A model generated the notes under the pieces. It did not search any database and had not been told where the DNA came from. It was given only the letters and a program-made list of their open reading frames with translations. Source: Patagioenas fasciata (taxonomy: Eukaryota > Chordata > Aves > Columbiformes > Columbidae). From it: a stretch of 64,000 nt of DNA. Below are positions 11,457 through 26,720 of this stretch, piece by piece. The stretch is taken from NCBI RefSeq assembly GCF_037038585.1, contig NC_092526.1:41303501-41367500 (forward strand), written 5' to 3'. Both the position numbers and the translations under genes were made by a program. Numbering within the stretch: position 1 is the first letter of the stretch; each line of letters starts with the position of its first letter.

Positions 11457-13093
11457 CTAGTTTTCCTGTTTCTGGGAGAGACTTTCAGCCTCGGTGGGGG
11501 AGGGAGCTGAAGCTGTAACAGGTAGGACTCCTTTCATGCTCTGTGAGGCTTCTTTTGGATTTGGCCACCTTGATACTAGTTTAGTAAGTTTATCAAGGGG
11601 TAAGCCTTCCATTATATCTCTGGGAACTCCCTTTTTAATTCCCAAAACCCACCATTGTTGTCGGACCTCAGGCTGTTCTCCCTTTCCTGTTTTAATGTAT
11701 GGATGCTCCTTTCTTGGGGCACCAATAGCAGCAGCAGTACTAGTAGAGAGGGGCAGATTCTTGACTTCAATATGATGAATTCCTCTCGACCTTTCTTCTA
11801 AGATTTTTACTGGGCCATATTTCCTATTATAATCTGTCAGTTCTTGTGCTACTTTCCCCCACATCCACACCTTTTGAGTATTGGCTTGGTTGGGGGAAGT
11901 TGGGGCAGGGGTGAAGGGGGAATCCATGCTGTTATTAGCTCCATCTCTCTGGCTCCCACTTCTGTTACCCTGGCTCCTAATCACACCTTCCAACCTTTCT
12001 CCTGGTCTCATTAATGTGAGTGTCCTTTGAAGGTTAATCCCAGTAGTTTTAAGTGATTCTGGAAGTCCCCTTATCAAGGGAGTCATCATGTCTGAATTTA
12101 CCGGCAACATCACTGGGGGTTCACATTCGGGAGTTAGTTTCCTTTCGTGTATCATTTGCAAGCAGGCTGCTTTGTGTACTCTTTCTAGCAATTGATCAGG
12201 TGTGCCAGTGATTGCCAAGGGCTCTCCCCTCTCTAAAGGATTTAACCCTCCAGCCCAATAAGCAGCTGGCTGGGTTAGAGACCATGGGGCACATTTGTCA
12301 CCAGTTGTTAAGAAAACTCAGTGTCCCCAGTAACCATTTGCTTCTTGTTCACTTACGTGAATTTGGTCTCCCCCAGTTAGTGGTATGCGCCACACGTATT
12401 CAGTTTCAATTCTTTAGGGAGGCGACCATATTCTTTTTTTTGTTTAGCCAGTTCCATGGCAGTGTAAGGTGTTTGCTTAGTTGTAATGTGAGGGTCAGTA
12501 TCCTCCTCATTTGCATAAAAATATTCTGATTTCACTAATGGTCTCACATGTGGGTATTTGTCGTAACGCTTTCCCATGTCCTTTAATACTTTCTGAGGGT
12601 AAATCTGATTTATTTGTCAGATACTTTTCTCCTCTAACTTCCACTCCCTCAGCAGTCCTGTGGTTTTTAAACATTCTTCCTTTAGACTAGCTTTTAACGA
12701 GCAGTTTTCTTCCCTTTCCTTTTCTAACTGTTGAAAACAATTTTCTAATTGTTCTAAACTTAAGGTAGTTTTTTGCAAAATCTGCACTAGATTTTCAAGA
12801 AATTCTATAATTTTGCTTTTATTACTATGTCGTCTGAGGCGATCTTCAATTGCTGCTACTAGGCTGACTCCTAAGACAGCACAGGCTACAGCTTTATCTT
12901 TATTTGATCTAAACTTAGACTTAGTCTGTAAAAAAATCACTTGGTTGACTACACTCTGTAAATTAACCCAGTTATCACGAGCCCAGTCTTCTCCAGCTAC
13001 GGAGGGTCGAGCCCCATACTTTGCTAAAAGTGTGCAGAACGAGTCTTGATCTTTTACTAACAAAAAATCTTGATTATCAGCCTTTTCAGTCAT
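11457..13093 (-). pseudogene. Retroviral gag remnant (ERV-C)
   Basis: The first open segment runs from the ATG at 13093 to 12617, with an N-terminal globular part (DSFCTLLAKYG, WARDNWVNLQSV) followed by a Leu/Glu-rich coiled-coil (SLEQLENCFQQLEKEREE). Gag continues in other frames (12577-12377, 12218-11457), where segments such as TTKQTPYTA and PLIRGLPESL match the sister copy at 27.6-27.95 kb. At least two frameshifts are needed to join the pieces. I recognise it as Gag by position and by the sister provirus, not by a nucleocapsid zinc knuckle, which I do not see. Confidence 0.72.
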
Positions 13094-13569
13094 TCTTATT
13101 ATGAAGGGGTGTAACTCACTCTGGGAAGGCACAACTCAGTTACAAAGCCACAGCAACAGCTGCGTCACCCTTCTCTTTCTCGAGTGGTTGAAGGAGCCAA
13201 AATCTGCTATGGGGAGGCTCAACGTAGTTACATAAACAGACAAGATAACCCCTTCACTCTCCCTAGCAGAAAATTCTCATCAACATGACAGCAAAATCCC
13301 TTTTGCACTTTGAGAACTTTTGGTTTGATTCCAGGAGACAGAGCCCTCAACTCAAGTTTGGGGTGCTCTACGCCAAGGTGTGTGTGGTGTACGGGAAATC
13401 TGAATCATCCCACTTGCATTTTGGACACTTCTCACCGATCACGGTGGAGGGTCAGGCGCGGCTGGAGCAAAACGTCCTTCCCCTGATACAGACCAGGCAC
13501 TACCTGCACCCCTCTGTTTCCCAGAATCCTGTCTGTGATGCCAATTTAATGTCACGGTCCATTCAGTGA

Positions 13570-13840
13570 TGGATTCGTGATAGTTCGTTTACCTTGATCT
13601 CGAAGTGCAAAATTAAGGCAACCAAAATGCCAAGGGGTTATAATTCAATCAAGCACTGTTACTTTATTATTTTGCCCATAAAGTGGCACGCGACAGAGAG
13701 AGAGAGTAGAGAAAAAGGGGAAAGGAAAAAGAAAAAGGGAAAGAAAAGAAAAAGGTGGAAATGAGGATTTGGTTACCACCAGACAAGTTCCAAAGGCATC
13801 CCTCTGGTCCCGTAGAGTCCTGCCGGTCTTGCACCATTAT
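13570..13840 (-). repeat. ERV-C LTR, 3' part
   Basis: Contains the family's terminal block (plus strand ttaccttgatctcgaagtgc, then caaaattaaggcaacc) and the polyadenylation region (tttattattttgccc). The match to the other family LTRs fades beyond about 13840. Minus-strand sequence up to about 14140 may be a divergent U3. A candidate primer site starts TGGCATCACAGACAGGAT just inside (about 13545-13528); its tRNA is unclear, with weak resemblance to tRNA-Ser. Confidence 0.75.
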
Positions 13841-14654
13841 TCCAAGGGCTGATTGTTCTCATAATGAAAAATCTCCCTTGTGTGCAATTGCTAGCTCCCA
13901 AGAATAAATTGTATCCATTTCCCCTCATCTTTTTCATGTGACTCCTTGTAAAAGGGGAGTCTCTTCTTTGTAGCCACTGCTTCAGTTGGGTTTGTTTTCA
14001 AATCTCTAAGCAATATGTCTCAGAATACACAGTGCCACAGATTCCTCCAGAAAAATACAGTCCAGCAAGCACGAAAACAAGGGTTGTGCTCATTTAACTA
14101 AAAGCGAGTTAATTTTCTTCATGCAGTTAGAAACCTTTATTTTTCATAGCTAGCATGGCCATTTTTCAGATTTAGTTTGACAACAAGAAGATAAAACCCC
14201 AGGACACAGTTAGGGCTTTTCAGTTCTGCTGTCTGGGAGCCAAGGTCTGTCTGAGCTCTGCCCACAGGTGTGAGGCTGCTGGGAAGGGGGCACAGATGGG
14301 ACAGACCTTGGCTGGTGTCCAGACTGATCAAAGGGACTATTCCGTCCCACTAGCATCAGGCTTCCTATTTAAGGAGAGTTGGGATTTTCTGGCTGGGAGG
14401 ACAGACACGAAGACAGAGAATCGTTCTGGTTTCTGCTTTGTTTTGGCGGAGTTCTGTTTGGTGGTTCTCTCTAGTTTCACCTTTTACCATCCTGCCGTTT
14501 GCAGAGGCGTCTGGGCCTTATTGCCTTTTTCTCTCTTCTCTCTCTGGGATGGGCTGCTTGGGACCAGGTGCTGCTTCCTGGGACTTGCTGCTAAGTGCAG
14601 GTGGAGTTCATGAGGAATTGCATTGAGTAACTTTTATTTGATATTCTCTTTCTG
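13841..14654. other. No gene recognised; possible divergent U3 and promoter-like DNA
   Basis: The left part may be U3 of the ERV-C LTR. At about 14369 a ctatttaagg TATA-like box is followed by pyrimidine-rich sequence, which could be part of another LTR. No coding region can be supported. Confidence 0.35.
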
Positions 14655-15835
14655 CACCCTCAGTAAGTTTGCAGATGACATCAAGTTGGGTGGGAGTGTT
14701 TGTTGGAGCGATAAAGGACTCAGCACTCCGATTCAATGTGAATCACGCAGAGCCATTTATTACAGAAACAATCCTCCTTATATACGCAACTGTTCTCTAA
14801 TCACGCGTCCATGCTCCAAGCATGGATTCGCTAAAGGAGTATCATGGGCAGTCCACACGCTGGAGCCCCACCGATGATAGGTCCAACGACTCATGCCATG
14901 CTGAATGAAGAAACACCCCTCTTTCTCACAGCACATTCTGTTCTCAGCTTCTCGAAGTGGCCTTGAGATTCCTTTGGGCCTGACTAATTCAACAACATAT
15001 CTCCTTCTAAGGAAACTCCTCCACAAGTGTTGATCTGCTGGAGGGTGGGAAGGCCATACAGAGGGATCTGGTCTGGCTGGATCAATGAGCTGAGGCTGAT
15101 CGTATGAGTTCCAACAAGGCCAAGTGCTGGGTCCTGCACTTGGGTCACAACAACCCCATGAATGATGCAAGTTCAGGGAAGAGAGGCTGGAAAAGGAGCT
15201 GGGCGTGTTGGTGGCAGCAATTAAACATGAGTCAGTATGTGGCCAAGGTGGCTATCAGCATCCTGCTTGTGTCAGCAGCGGTGTGGCCAGTAGGCCCAGG
15301 GCAGTGACCATCCTTGTGCTGGACACTGAGGAGGTCAGACCTCAAATCCTGGGGGCAGTTTTGGGCCCCTCACGCCAAGAAAGCCCTTGAGGTGCTGGAG
15401 CGAGTTGAGAGAAGAGAACAGAGCTGGGGAAGGGGCTGGAGCACAAGTGTGATGAGAGCGGTTGAGAGACCTGGGGGGTTCAGCTGGAGAACAGGAGCTG
15501 AGAGGAGACCTTCTGATCTCTGAACTGCCAGAAAGGAGCTTGGAGCCAGGGGAGGTCGGGCTCTGCTCCCCAGGAACAAGCACCAGGAACAGAGGAACGG
15601 CCTCAAGTTGCGCCAGGGGAGGTTGAGGTTGGATCTGGGGAACAATTTCTTCCCCAAAGGGCTGTGGAGCATTGGAACAGGCTGCCCAGGGCAGTGCTGG
15701 AGTCACCATCCCTGGAGGGTTGGACAGACGGAGATGATGTTCTCAGGACATGGGGCAGTGCCGGGGTTGGGTTAGTGGTTGGACTTGATGATCCTAGGGT
15801 ATCTTTCAACTGAAAGGATTTGGTGATCCTGTGGT
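14655..15835 (+). mobile_element. CR1 LINE 3' region, split by a solo LTR
   Basis: Plus-strand CR1 beginning with the RT segment agtttgcagatgacatcaag (FADD box), interrupted by the LTR at 14701-15025, and continuing with gttgatctgctggagggtgg through the 3' untranslated region to gttggacttgatgatcc at about 15780. Frames are broken. Its 3' end adjoins the AT-rich array. Confidence 0.9.
14701..15025 (-). mobile_element. Solo LTR, ERV-A family, 6-bp target duplication
   Basis: A 325-bp solo LTR in reverse orientation (plus strand starts TGTTGGAGCG and ends CCTCCACA, giving TG...CA ends on the sense strand). It is flanked on both sides by AGTGTT (14695-14700 and 15026-15031). The CR1 on either side is continuous once the LTR and one copy of AGTGTT are removed, which fixes both edges. 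It matches the LTRs of the provirus at 30.6 kb, including the ttattacagaaaca block. A 6-bp duplication is the size made by alpha- and betaretroviral integrases. Confidence 0.93.
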
Positions 15836-16310
15836 CAGTGATTAACCCTACCCTCCATGATTAACTGGGGTAAACAATGATTAACCAGAAATTGATACAC
15901 GAGGCCAAAGGATGTTGTGCAATTAGCAGCACAATTAATAGTCAATAATTAAACACAGTGCTGTCAATAATTGATGATTAAGTATGTCAGGTGATCGATT
16001 GCCACTAATTAAGCACACCTTGCAATTAATCAGAACTGATGCAGGCAGTAATTAATGATGAAGCATGTTGGGTGATCAATAATCAATGATGTGTAGAAAA
16101 TTAATGAGCACTAATGAAGAGCATCAGGCAATTAATAGTTGATAACAAAGCTCATCATGCAGTTATTGATTGTTAATTGAGAATGTTGTGGAATCAATGA
16201 TTAATAATGATAAATCACCATGTGTGTTGGGTGATTAATAGTCCAGGACATTGTGCAATCAAGCATCAGGGATTAATCGGGGTTGATTAATGAGGACAGA
16301 GCTAATGAGT
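15836..16310. repeat. AT-rich ATTAAT/ATTGAT degenerate array
   Basis: Nearly every 15-25 bp a homeobox-core-like ATTAAT, ATTGAT or ATTAAC appears, separated by phrases such as gcatgttgggtgatcaata. The unit is about 40 bp and very degenerate. Low GC contrasts sharply with the G-rich arrays next to it. Confidence 0.7.
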
Positions 16311-16359
16311 CGGATGAAGATGAGGGGGAAAAGGGTGAGGACACGCTGGGTTTCAGGGG

Positions 16360-16800
16360 TACGTTCTGCGTACACTCGCTCAGGGTTTTGCATGCTCACT
16401 TGGGGCTTTGCACACTCATTTGGGAATTTGCATGCTCTGTGCACACTCACTCAGGACTTTGCATGGATATGCACACTCAGCTTGGGGATTTACACAGCTC
16501 TGCACAACTCTGCATGGCTTTACACACTCACTGGGGCTTTGCACAAGTGCACAGCTCTGCACACTCACTCAGGGCTTTACACACTCGCTTGGGAATTTGC
16601 ACAGATCTGCACAGTCCCTGCACGCTTGCTCAGGTATTTGCACAGCTCTGTATGCTTGGCTGGGGACTTTGCAGGGCTGTGCACGGCTCTGCGCGGCTTT
16701 GCACACTCGTTGCACGCTCCCTGCACACTCGATCAGGGCCTTGCATGTTCCTTCAGGCTTTTGCACAGCTCTGCACCCCACTGGGTTCTTGGGGAAGGCA
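16360..16800. repeat. TTTGCACACTC minisatellite
   Basis: Units of roughly 20-25 bp of the form gggctttgcacactcactca repeat with variation. The right end of this array is where homology to the second CYP2 copy begins (about 16676, matching 43707). Confidence 0.85.
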
Positions 16801-16899
16801 GGTTCTGTGCCCCTCACCCCGTGTCCCCCCAGAATGATGATTAGGGTCCCCTTTGTCCCCTGGGTAATGACACAGATGCTGAGTTCGCCAGAGACATTA

Positions 16900-17765
16900 T
16901 GGCGTGCTCAAAGCTTGGAGGGTGTCCTGGTGCAGGGGTGCTTTCCAGTGCTGGGAGGTGGGTCCCTGTACCAGAGCACCATCCCGGTACTGGGGGTCCT
17001 GGTGCCAGGAGGGGTTCCTGCTGTGTGTGTGTGGGGGGGTGGGGTCCCAATGGTGGAGAGGGGTTTTCAGTGCTGGGATGGAGTTCCAAATGTCAGGGGG
17101 TCCTAGTGCTGGAAAGTCCCGATGCTGGGGGATCCCGTTGCCAGGGGGGGTTCTCAGTGCTGGGGGAGGGTCCAGGTGCAAGAGGGATTCCTGGTCCTTG
17201 GGAGGTCCCTGTGCCAGGGGACCTGGGTGCCAGTGGGGTCCCAGTGATGGGGGTGTTTGCAATGCTGGGGAGATGTCCTGGTCCCAGGGGAGGTCATGGT
17301 CCCAGGGGTGGTTCCCAGTGCTGGGGGGGTTCCTATATTAGGAGGTCCTGGTGCTGGGGTGGTCTGAATGCTAATGGGGGATTTCAATGCTGTGGGGGTC
17401 CTAGTGCTGGGAGGAGGTTCCTGGTGCAAGGGGGGTCCTGGTGCCCAGGGGGGTTCCTAATGCTGGGGGGGTCCCAGTGCTGTGGGGGATTTGTGGTGCT
17501 GGGGGAAACCTGGTACCTGGGTGGTATCGCAATGCTGGGGGAGGTCTTGGTGCTGGGGGGGTCCTGATGCAGGGGTTCTCAATGCTTGGGGGTGTCCCAG
17601 TACCAGGAAGGGTTCCCAGTACTGTGGGGCTCCCTGTACCTGGGGGTCCTGGTGTGGAGGGGGGTTCCCAATAACAGGGGGATTTCCCAGTCCTGGAGGG
17701 GTCTCAGTATGTGTGGGGGCGGTTTGGGTGCTGGGAGGGGGATGTTCCTGGTCTGGGGAGGTCTC
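16900..17765. repeat. G-rich minisatellite (GGTCCTGGTGCTGGGGG-like)
   Basis: About 860 bp of 17-30 bp units rich in GGGG runs on the plus strand (ctgggggggttcctaatgct-like). It lies directly downstream of the CYP2 stop codon. The many closely spaced G-runs would favour G-quadruplexes. No AATAAA for the minus-strand gene is visible in it. The second copy is at about 43935-44840. Confidence 0.88.
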
Positions 17766-17779
17766 AGTGTGGGAGGGAG

Positions 17780-22057
<4,278 letters not shown>

Positions 22058-22094
22058 GGTGGCACCTCTGTCACCGTGTCACCTTCTGACGCTG

Positions 22095-22103
22095 CTATTT
22101 ATG
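22095..22103 (-). promoter_or_regulatory. TATA box of CYP2 gene
   Basis: Reads CATAAATAG on the minus strand, about 40 nt before the ATG, implying a very short 5' leader as is common in CYP2 genes. The same box is preserved in the second copy (47622-47630). Confidence 0.65.
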
Positions 22104-22189
22104 CACTGATTGCAGAAAAGGGGGCAGGCCCAGCGGGGCCACCACCCCATGGTGGCTCTGGTGCTGTCCCTGTGGGTGGCACCAGGGGT

Positions 22190-22660
22190 GGACCCGTAGG
22201 TGTCCCTGTGAGTGTCCCTGTGCCTGGCCCTGTGCATGTCCCCAAGCTCTGGTGTGTGTCCCTGTGTCCCTGTGCATGTCCCTGTGCCCTGGTCTGTCTC
22301 CCCATGCATGCCTCCAAGCTGTGGTGTGTGTCACATGCATGTCCCTGTGCTCCTCCTGCATGCCTCCAAGCCCTGGTGGGTGTCCCCATGTTCTCGTCCA
22401 AGTCCCCAAGCCCTGGTGGGTGTCCCCATCCACGTCCCCAGGCCCTGCTGTATGTCCCCGTGCCCTCTTCCATGTCCCCAAGTTCTGGTGTGTGTGTGTC
22501 CCTGCATGTCTTCATCTATGTCCCCAGGCCCTGGTGTGTGTCCCCACACATGTCCCCATGCTCTGTGCATGTCCCTGTGCCCTGGTTTGTGTCCCCATGT
22601 ATGTCCCAAGCCCTGGTGTGTGTCCCCGTGCCCTCATCCATGTTCTCAAGCTCATGGGGC
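22190..22660. repeat. Promoter-side minisatellite (GTCCCCAAGCCCTGGTGTGT)
   Basis: Units of about 30-36 bp, for example tccccaagccctggtgggtg followed by tccccatgc, start about 90 bp upstream of the CYP2 TATA box. The second copy is at 47690-48130 with a different unit number. Confidence 0.88.
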
Positions 22661-22879
22661 ATCAGGAATGTGTCACAGTGGGGTGTGGGGACACAGCCGT
22701 CACCTACACCCTCTGCCCAGCAGTGGGGTCCCCGCCAGTGACACCCGAGGCCGCGGTGATGCATGGCCTGGTCTGGCCGCAGCAGGGCTGGTGGGTGCTG
22801 ATGGCCCAATGCCAAGCGAAGGCTGCCATCATCGTCACCGTCACAGCACCATGACCATCTAAGTGCTTCCGGACCTGCT

Positions 22880-23100
22880 CAGGGACCCCCAGCACTCACA
22901 GCACCCTATAGCACCCCATGGGGAGCCTATGGACACCCCACATCCCCTATGACACCCACAGCACTCCACAGACACCCTACAGCACCCCATGGACACCCCA
23001 TGGCCCCCACGGCACCCCATGGTACCCAAAGCACCCCACAGCACCCTATGACACCCACAGCACCCCATGGACACCCCACAGTCCCACGGCACCCACAGCT
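22880..23100. repeat. CACCCCATGGACACCCCACAG minisatellite
   Basis: Short 10-20 bp units (caccccatgg, acaccccaca, gcacccacag). The second copy is at 48690-48865, where it is cut by the right arm of the palindrome. Confidence 0.85.
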
Positions 23101-23459
23101 GTGGATACTCCAGGGCTGGGAGCAGGGGGTGCCCAGGGGAAGGTGTGGGATGGGTGGCCAGGGGGGATAGAACCTCTGTCCCTGTCCCCTTCCCTGTCTT
23201 GGTGTTGGCAGGAGGGGTGACACGATTGCTGTCCCTGTGGTAAGGAGAGGCAGCAGGGAAACGATCACTGTCCCCGTCACAGAGGCGGCAGTGGCCGCAG
23301 TGGGGATGACACGGTCACTGTCCCCAGATCCACCTCCCTGGCCTGGGGCCTGTGGTGTCACTGACAGCGTGGCCAGTTCCCATCAGGGAGGGGACAATGA
23401 TGTGACATCCGGGGCAGGGACACCCCCTGGCCCCGGAGTGGCCTTCACAGCAGCTGGGG

Positions 23460-23715
23460 GGGGCCTGTCCCAACCCTGTCCCGTGTCCCCACCTCATGTC
23501 TGCACCCTCTGTTCCCACCCCCTGTCCCTGCCCTGTGTCCCCACCCCCTGTCCCCAGCCCATGTCCCCACCCTGTGTCCCCAGCATAGTTCCCTGTTCCA
23601 GCCCCAAGTGGCCATCCAGTGTCCCCACTGGGTGTTGAACTGGGTGCTGGGGGGGGGGGGCACTGGGTGCTGAACTGGGTGCTGGGGGTGCAATCTGGGT
23701 GCACCAGCAATGTGC
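23460..23715. repeat. Pyrimidine-rich and G-rich simple repeats
   Basis: ccccaccccctgtccc units up to about 23600, then ggtgctgaactgggtgctgg units with a run of about 10 G. Not part of the second CYP2 copy. Confidence 0.75.
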
Positions 23716-23759
23716 CAATGCTGGTGCACGCCCTGCTGCTGTGGCCTCGCATGAGGTCC

Positions 23760-24533
23760 ATTGATGGCAGACGGGACCCGTCAGTGTTGCATGGGTGTGC
23801 TGGCATAGCACAGGGTGTGTGAGCCTTGCACAAGGTGCATGAGCCTCACACGAGGCATTTTAGCTTTGCATGGAGCATGTCAGTGTTGCATGGGCTGTGC
23901 AAACCTTGCACACAGCACATCGGCGTCACACAGGGCACACAGGACTTGCATGGGGTGTGTTGATGTTGCACAGGGTGTGCAGACCTTGCACGAGGCACAC
24001 TGGCTTTGGACAGGCTGTGTGAGCCTCACACCAGGTGTACAAGCCTTGGATGGGGCACATTGGTGTTGCACGAGACACACAAACCTTGCATGGGGTGCAC
24101 GAGCCTTGCACAGGGTGTGCTGATGTTGCACGGGGTGTGCAGACCTTACATGGGGTACACTGGCCTTGCATGAGGCATGTCAGTGTTGCACAGGGCATGT
24201 TGGTGTCGCACGGGGCATGTTAGTCTTGCACGAGGCACAGTAGCTTTGCACAAGGCAAGTGAGCCTTGCACAGGGTGCATTAGCCTTGCACAGGTCATGT
24301 TGGTGTGGCACAGGGTGTGTGGACCTTGCACAGGGCATGTCGGTCTTGCACAGGGACACTGGCCTTGCACGAGATACATTAGCCTGTCAGAGGGCATGTT
24401 GGCATTGCACGTGCTGTACGGACCTTGCACAGGGCACATGAGCCTTGCACGTGGCATGTTGATGTTGTGTGGGCTGTGCGAGCCTCGCATGGGGCATGTG
24501 AGCCTTGCACGGGGAATGTTGGTGTTGCACAGG
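23760..24533. repeat. 20-21 bp TTGCACAGGGCATGTTGGTG minisatellite
   Basis: A clean array of more than 35 units, each with a TTGCAC/TCGCAC core followed by an rGGCAyrTnnG-like half. It ends abruptly where an LTR begins. Open frames seen across it in several phases follow from the unit length and are not genes. Confidence 0.9.
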
Positions 24534-25030
24534 TGATAAGAGGAACAAAAATCTTTTAGAAAACCCTAGGCCTAATGTAACAGGAACTTAATAGAGAAAC
24601 AACAGCTCTGTAGAAACTGGACATGAGGGAAAGTGGGATGTCCTGGGCTTGCAAGCTGGGAAAGCAGAATGTTCCACTAAATGAAGAAAGAGCTGCGTGA
24701 CCGTTGCTGAGTAGCAGCACGAACCAACAACACACACACTCTAGAAATCAGGTCAAGGAGCCGACACTGGAGGGGCAGCAGATGTGAGGACACCAGGGAC
24801 ACCAGTGACCCTGATGAAGACTCTGGAATATCAAAGATGTACTGCCAGAAAAGGGTGGGGTTATGTAAATAATTGATGTTTAATGCATGAAGGAAGCAGT
24901 AGAAACAAATGAACATGCAATAGGTATATGTAATAAATACTAAGAAGTGTGAGTCATGCCCGTTCTTGATTAGAGGAACGATCCTCTGAGCGTCTGGTGC
25001 GCTGCAATAGAAGTGCTGCTTTTTAACACT
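24534..25030 (+). mobile_element. Probable LTR, unrelated to ERV-A and ERV-C
   Basis: Starts TGATAAGAGG directly after the minisatellite. It contains ataaatactaagaagtgtga and the tail gcgtctggtgcgctgcaata-agtgctgctttttaaca, a layout like avian ERVL-type LTR ends. Edges are approximate and no target duplication was found. Confidence 0.5.
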
Positions 25031-25145
25031 TTCAACACAGTGTTAAAGAGGTTTTTTTGCCAACTTTTCGGTATCATTAGCAAAGCCAATTTCTGCACAC
25101 CAGTTACCCCAGAAACAGACAAACACATATGGGTCTTGAGACTGA

Positions 25146-25333
25146 AGAATATAGAATAATAGCACATCTAGAGTGAGAAGGGACCCATAAGGATCATTGA
25201 GTCAAACTCCCTGCTGCTTGCAGGGTGACCTAAAATTGACGATAAGACTGAGAGCATTGCCCAGATGCTCCTTGAACTCTGGCAGGCTTGGAGTCATGAC
25301 CACTTCCTGGCGGAACCTTTTCCAGTGACCAAC
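25146..25333 (-). mobile_element. CR1 3'-end fragment
   Basis: The plus strand carries tagaataatagcacatctag then gaagggacccataaggatca, the reverse complement of a CR1 tail. It ends exactly where the ERV-C 5' LTR begins. Confidence 0.75.
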
Positions 25334-26696
25334 TGTAAGAGTTGGCCTAAAGATGAAACAGTATTTGCCTGAAATATTTGCCATCAGGGACTAGGAGAAT
25401 CAGGGCCCTGACAGAAAGAACAGATGGACAGTGACTTAGAGAGAGGCTTGAGGAGAACTATTGTGTTGCACAGGTCTCTCCAGCCCAGGGGTACCGGTAA
25501 CAATGGCTGCTGTGTGGAATCACCTGCTGCCTCAGCCAAACTTCCCCCTGCCTCCTAAAAGGGATTGTTACATGGGTCTCTCCAACCCAGGGACAACAGC
25601 TGCCATCCAGAAGATATGTTCTCACCTGCTGCCTCAGTCACACCTGCCCCCACCTCCTCCCTCAAACAAAGGCCAACGAAGAAGAGCATGCCCAGAAGCT
25701 TGCCAAGGGTCCTGAGGTCACCCAACGGACCAGAAAAAGATGCCTGAATGTGGAGCCACGCAGGCACAGACGAGTCCTGGCAAGCAGAGCGGGGACTTTT
25801 TGAGCCAGTGCAGTTAAGCCTGGATTGCGAAACAAAGGTGGAGATTGGCCTCTGTGTGCACATACGCAGGCACATCGCAAGAAGAGCCAGAGGCCACGGA
25901 TGCATTTGCAAAGAGCAAGTTTTATTTTAGTTACCTCTCTACTGGGGGATCTCCGAAGCCACACCTGAGCTCCCAGGCAGAGGTGACACAAGCGGGGACG
26001 CAGGCGCTGGTCAGTTCAGCCCTGCTGGAAGATCACTGGGCCTGCTGAGCTCGCCTGTATTTCAAGGCTTCAGGCAGGCGCAGCCTCCCGCTCTTTCTCA
26101 CAACGAAGCAGGAATCTCAGACATAGTGATAAGGTGCCCAGAGTTTCTCCCAGGCCTGTGTTATCTAACACAGAGCTTCTACTCATCAAGCACACAAGGT
26201 CAGTAAGACAATTAGTGTGATGTGTGTGCTTTTTCTACAGACAGGTGCAAGTCACTTGAGCGTGTTTACATGTAACTAACCTCCTCGCCAAATCTTCCGC
26301 TATATCCCCATACAGCCTCAAACAATGGGAGCGAGGCGGGGTGAAGAAGCATAAAAGATGACTCCCAAAGGGACATGGTGAAGATCTTCCCACCAGAGGA
26401 TCATGAATCACGACAGAGGACCAGCAGGATGCTGCTTGGGACCTTGGACCATAGGCATGCCTTTGGGCCCATGGTGGTACCCAACCAACCAACCAAACAA
26501 CTAACCCTCTTTCCACCTTTTTTTTTTTTCTCTTTCCCTTTCTCTCTACTCTATCATGTGCTGCTGTGTGGGCAAAAAAAGTGAAGTAACACTGTTAATG
26601 AATAATAACCCCTTGGCATTTTGGTTGCCTTAATTTTGCACTTCGAGATCAAGGTAAACGAACTATCACGAATTCATCACTGAATGGACCATGACA
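25334..26696 (+). repeat. ERV-C 5' LTR (with an extra ~430-bp U3 segment)
   Basis: Begins TGTAAGAGTTGG and ends near atgaca at 26696. It shares with the 3' LTR at 39571 the blocks cagtatttgcctga, ctcaaacaaaggccaac, gggactttttgagcc, gcataaaagatg (TATA-like) and cttcgagatcaaggtaaa. About 25855-26320 has no counterpart in the 3' LTR, and 25500-25610 carries an internal duplication of the ctgctgcctcag block. So either an insertion lies here or the 3' LTR has a deletion. Confidence 0.75.
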
Positions 26697-26702
26697 CTAA
26701 AT

Positions 26703-26720
26703 TGGCATCACAGACAGGAT
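26703..26720 (+). promoter_or_regulatory. Candidate primer-binding site (ERV-C)
   Basis: TGGCATCACAGACAGGAT lies a few bases inside the LTR end and is conserved in the minus-strand copy (about 13545-13528). It starts with the required TGG. The tRNA is uncertain; tRNA-Ser is the nearest guess. Confidence 0.4.

Larger units (their letters stand above)
10445..13840 (-). mobile_element. Truncated ERV-C provirus, minus strand
   Basis: A retroviral element read right to left: LTR end (13840-13570), gag (13093 down to about 11460), protease (about 11410-11220) and reverse transcriptase (about 11190-10445). It stops there; RNase H, integrase, env and the second LTR are absent. Gag and LTR match the plus-strand provirus beginning at 25334, so both belong to one family. 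The two copies face away from each other on either side of the complete CYP2 gene. Classification is not settled by reading; the pol is gamma/class I- or ERVL-like rather than alpharetroviral. Confidence 0.85.

Noticed and set aside
24534-25030. Assigning this LTR to ERV-C or ERV-A
   Set aside because: Neither its start nor its terminal block matches either family's LTRs.
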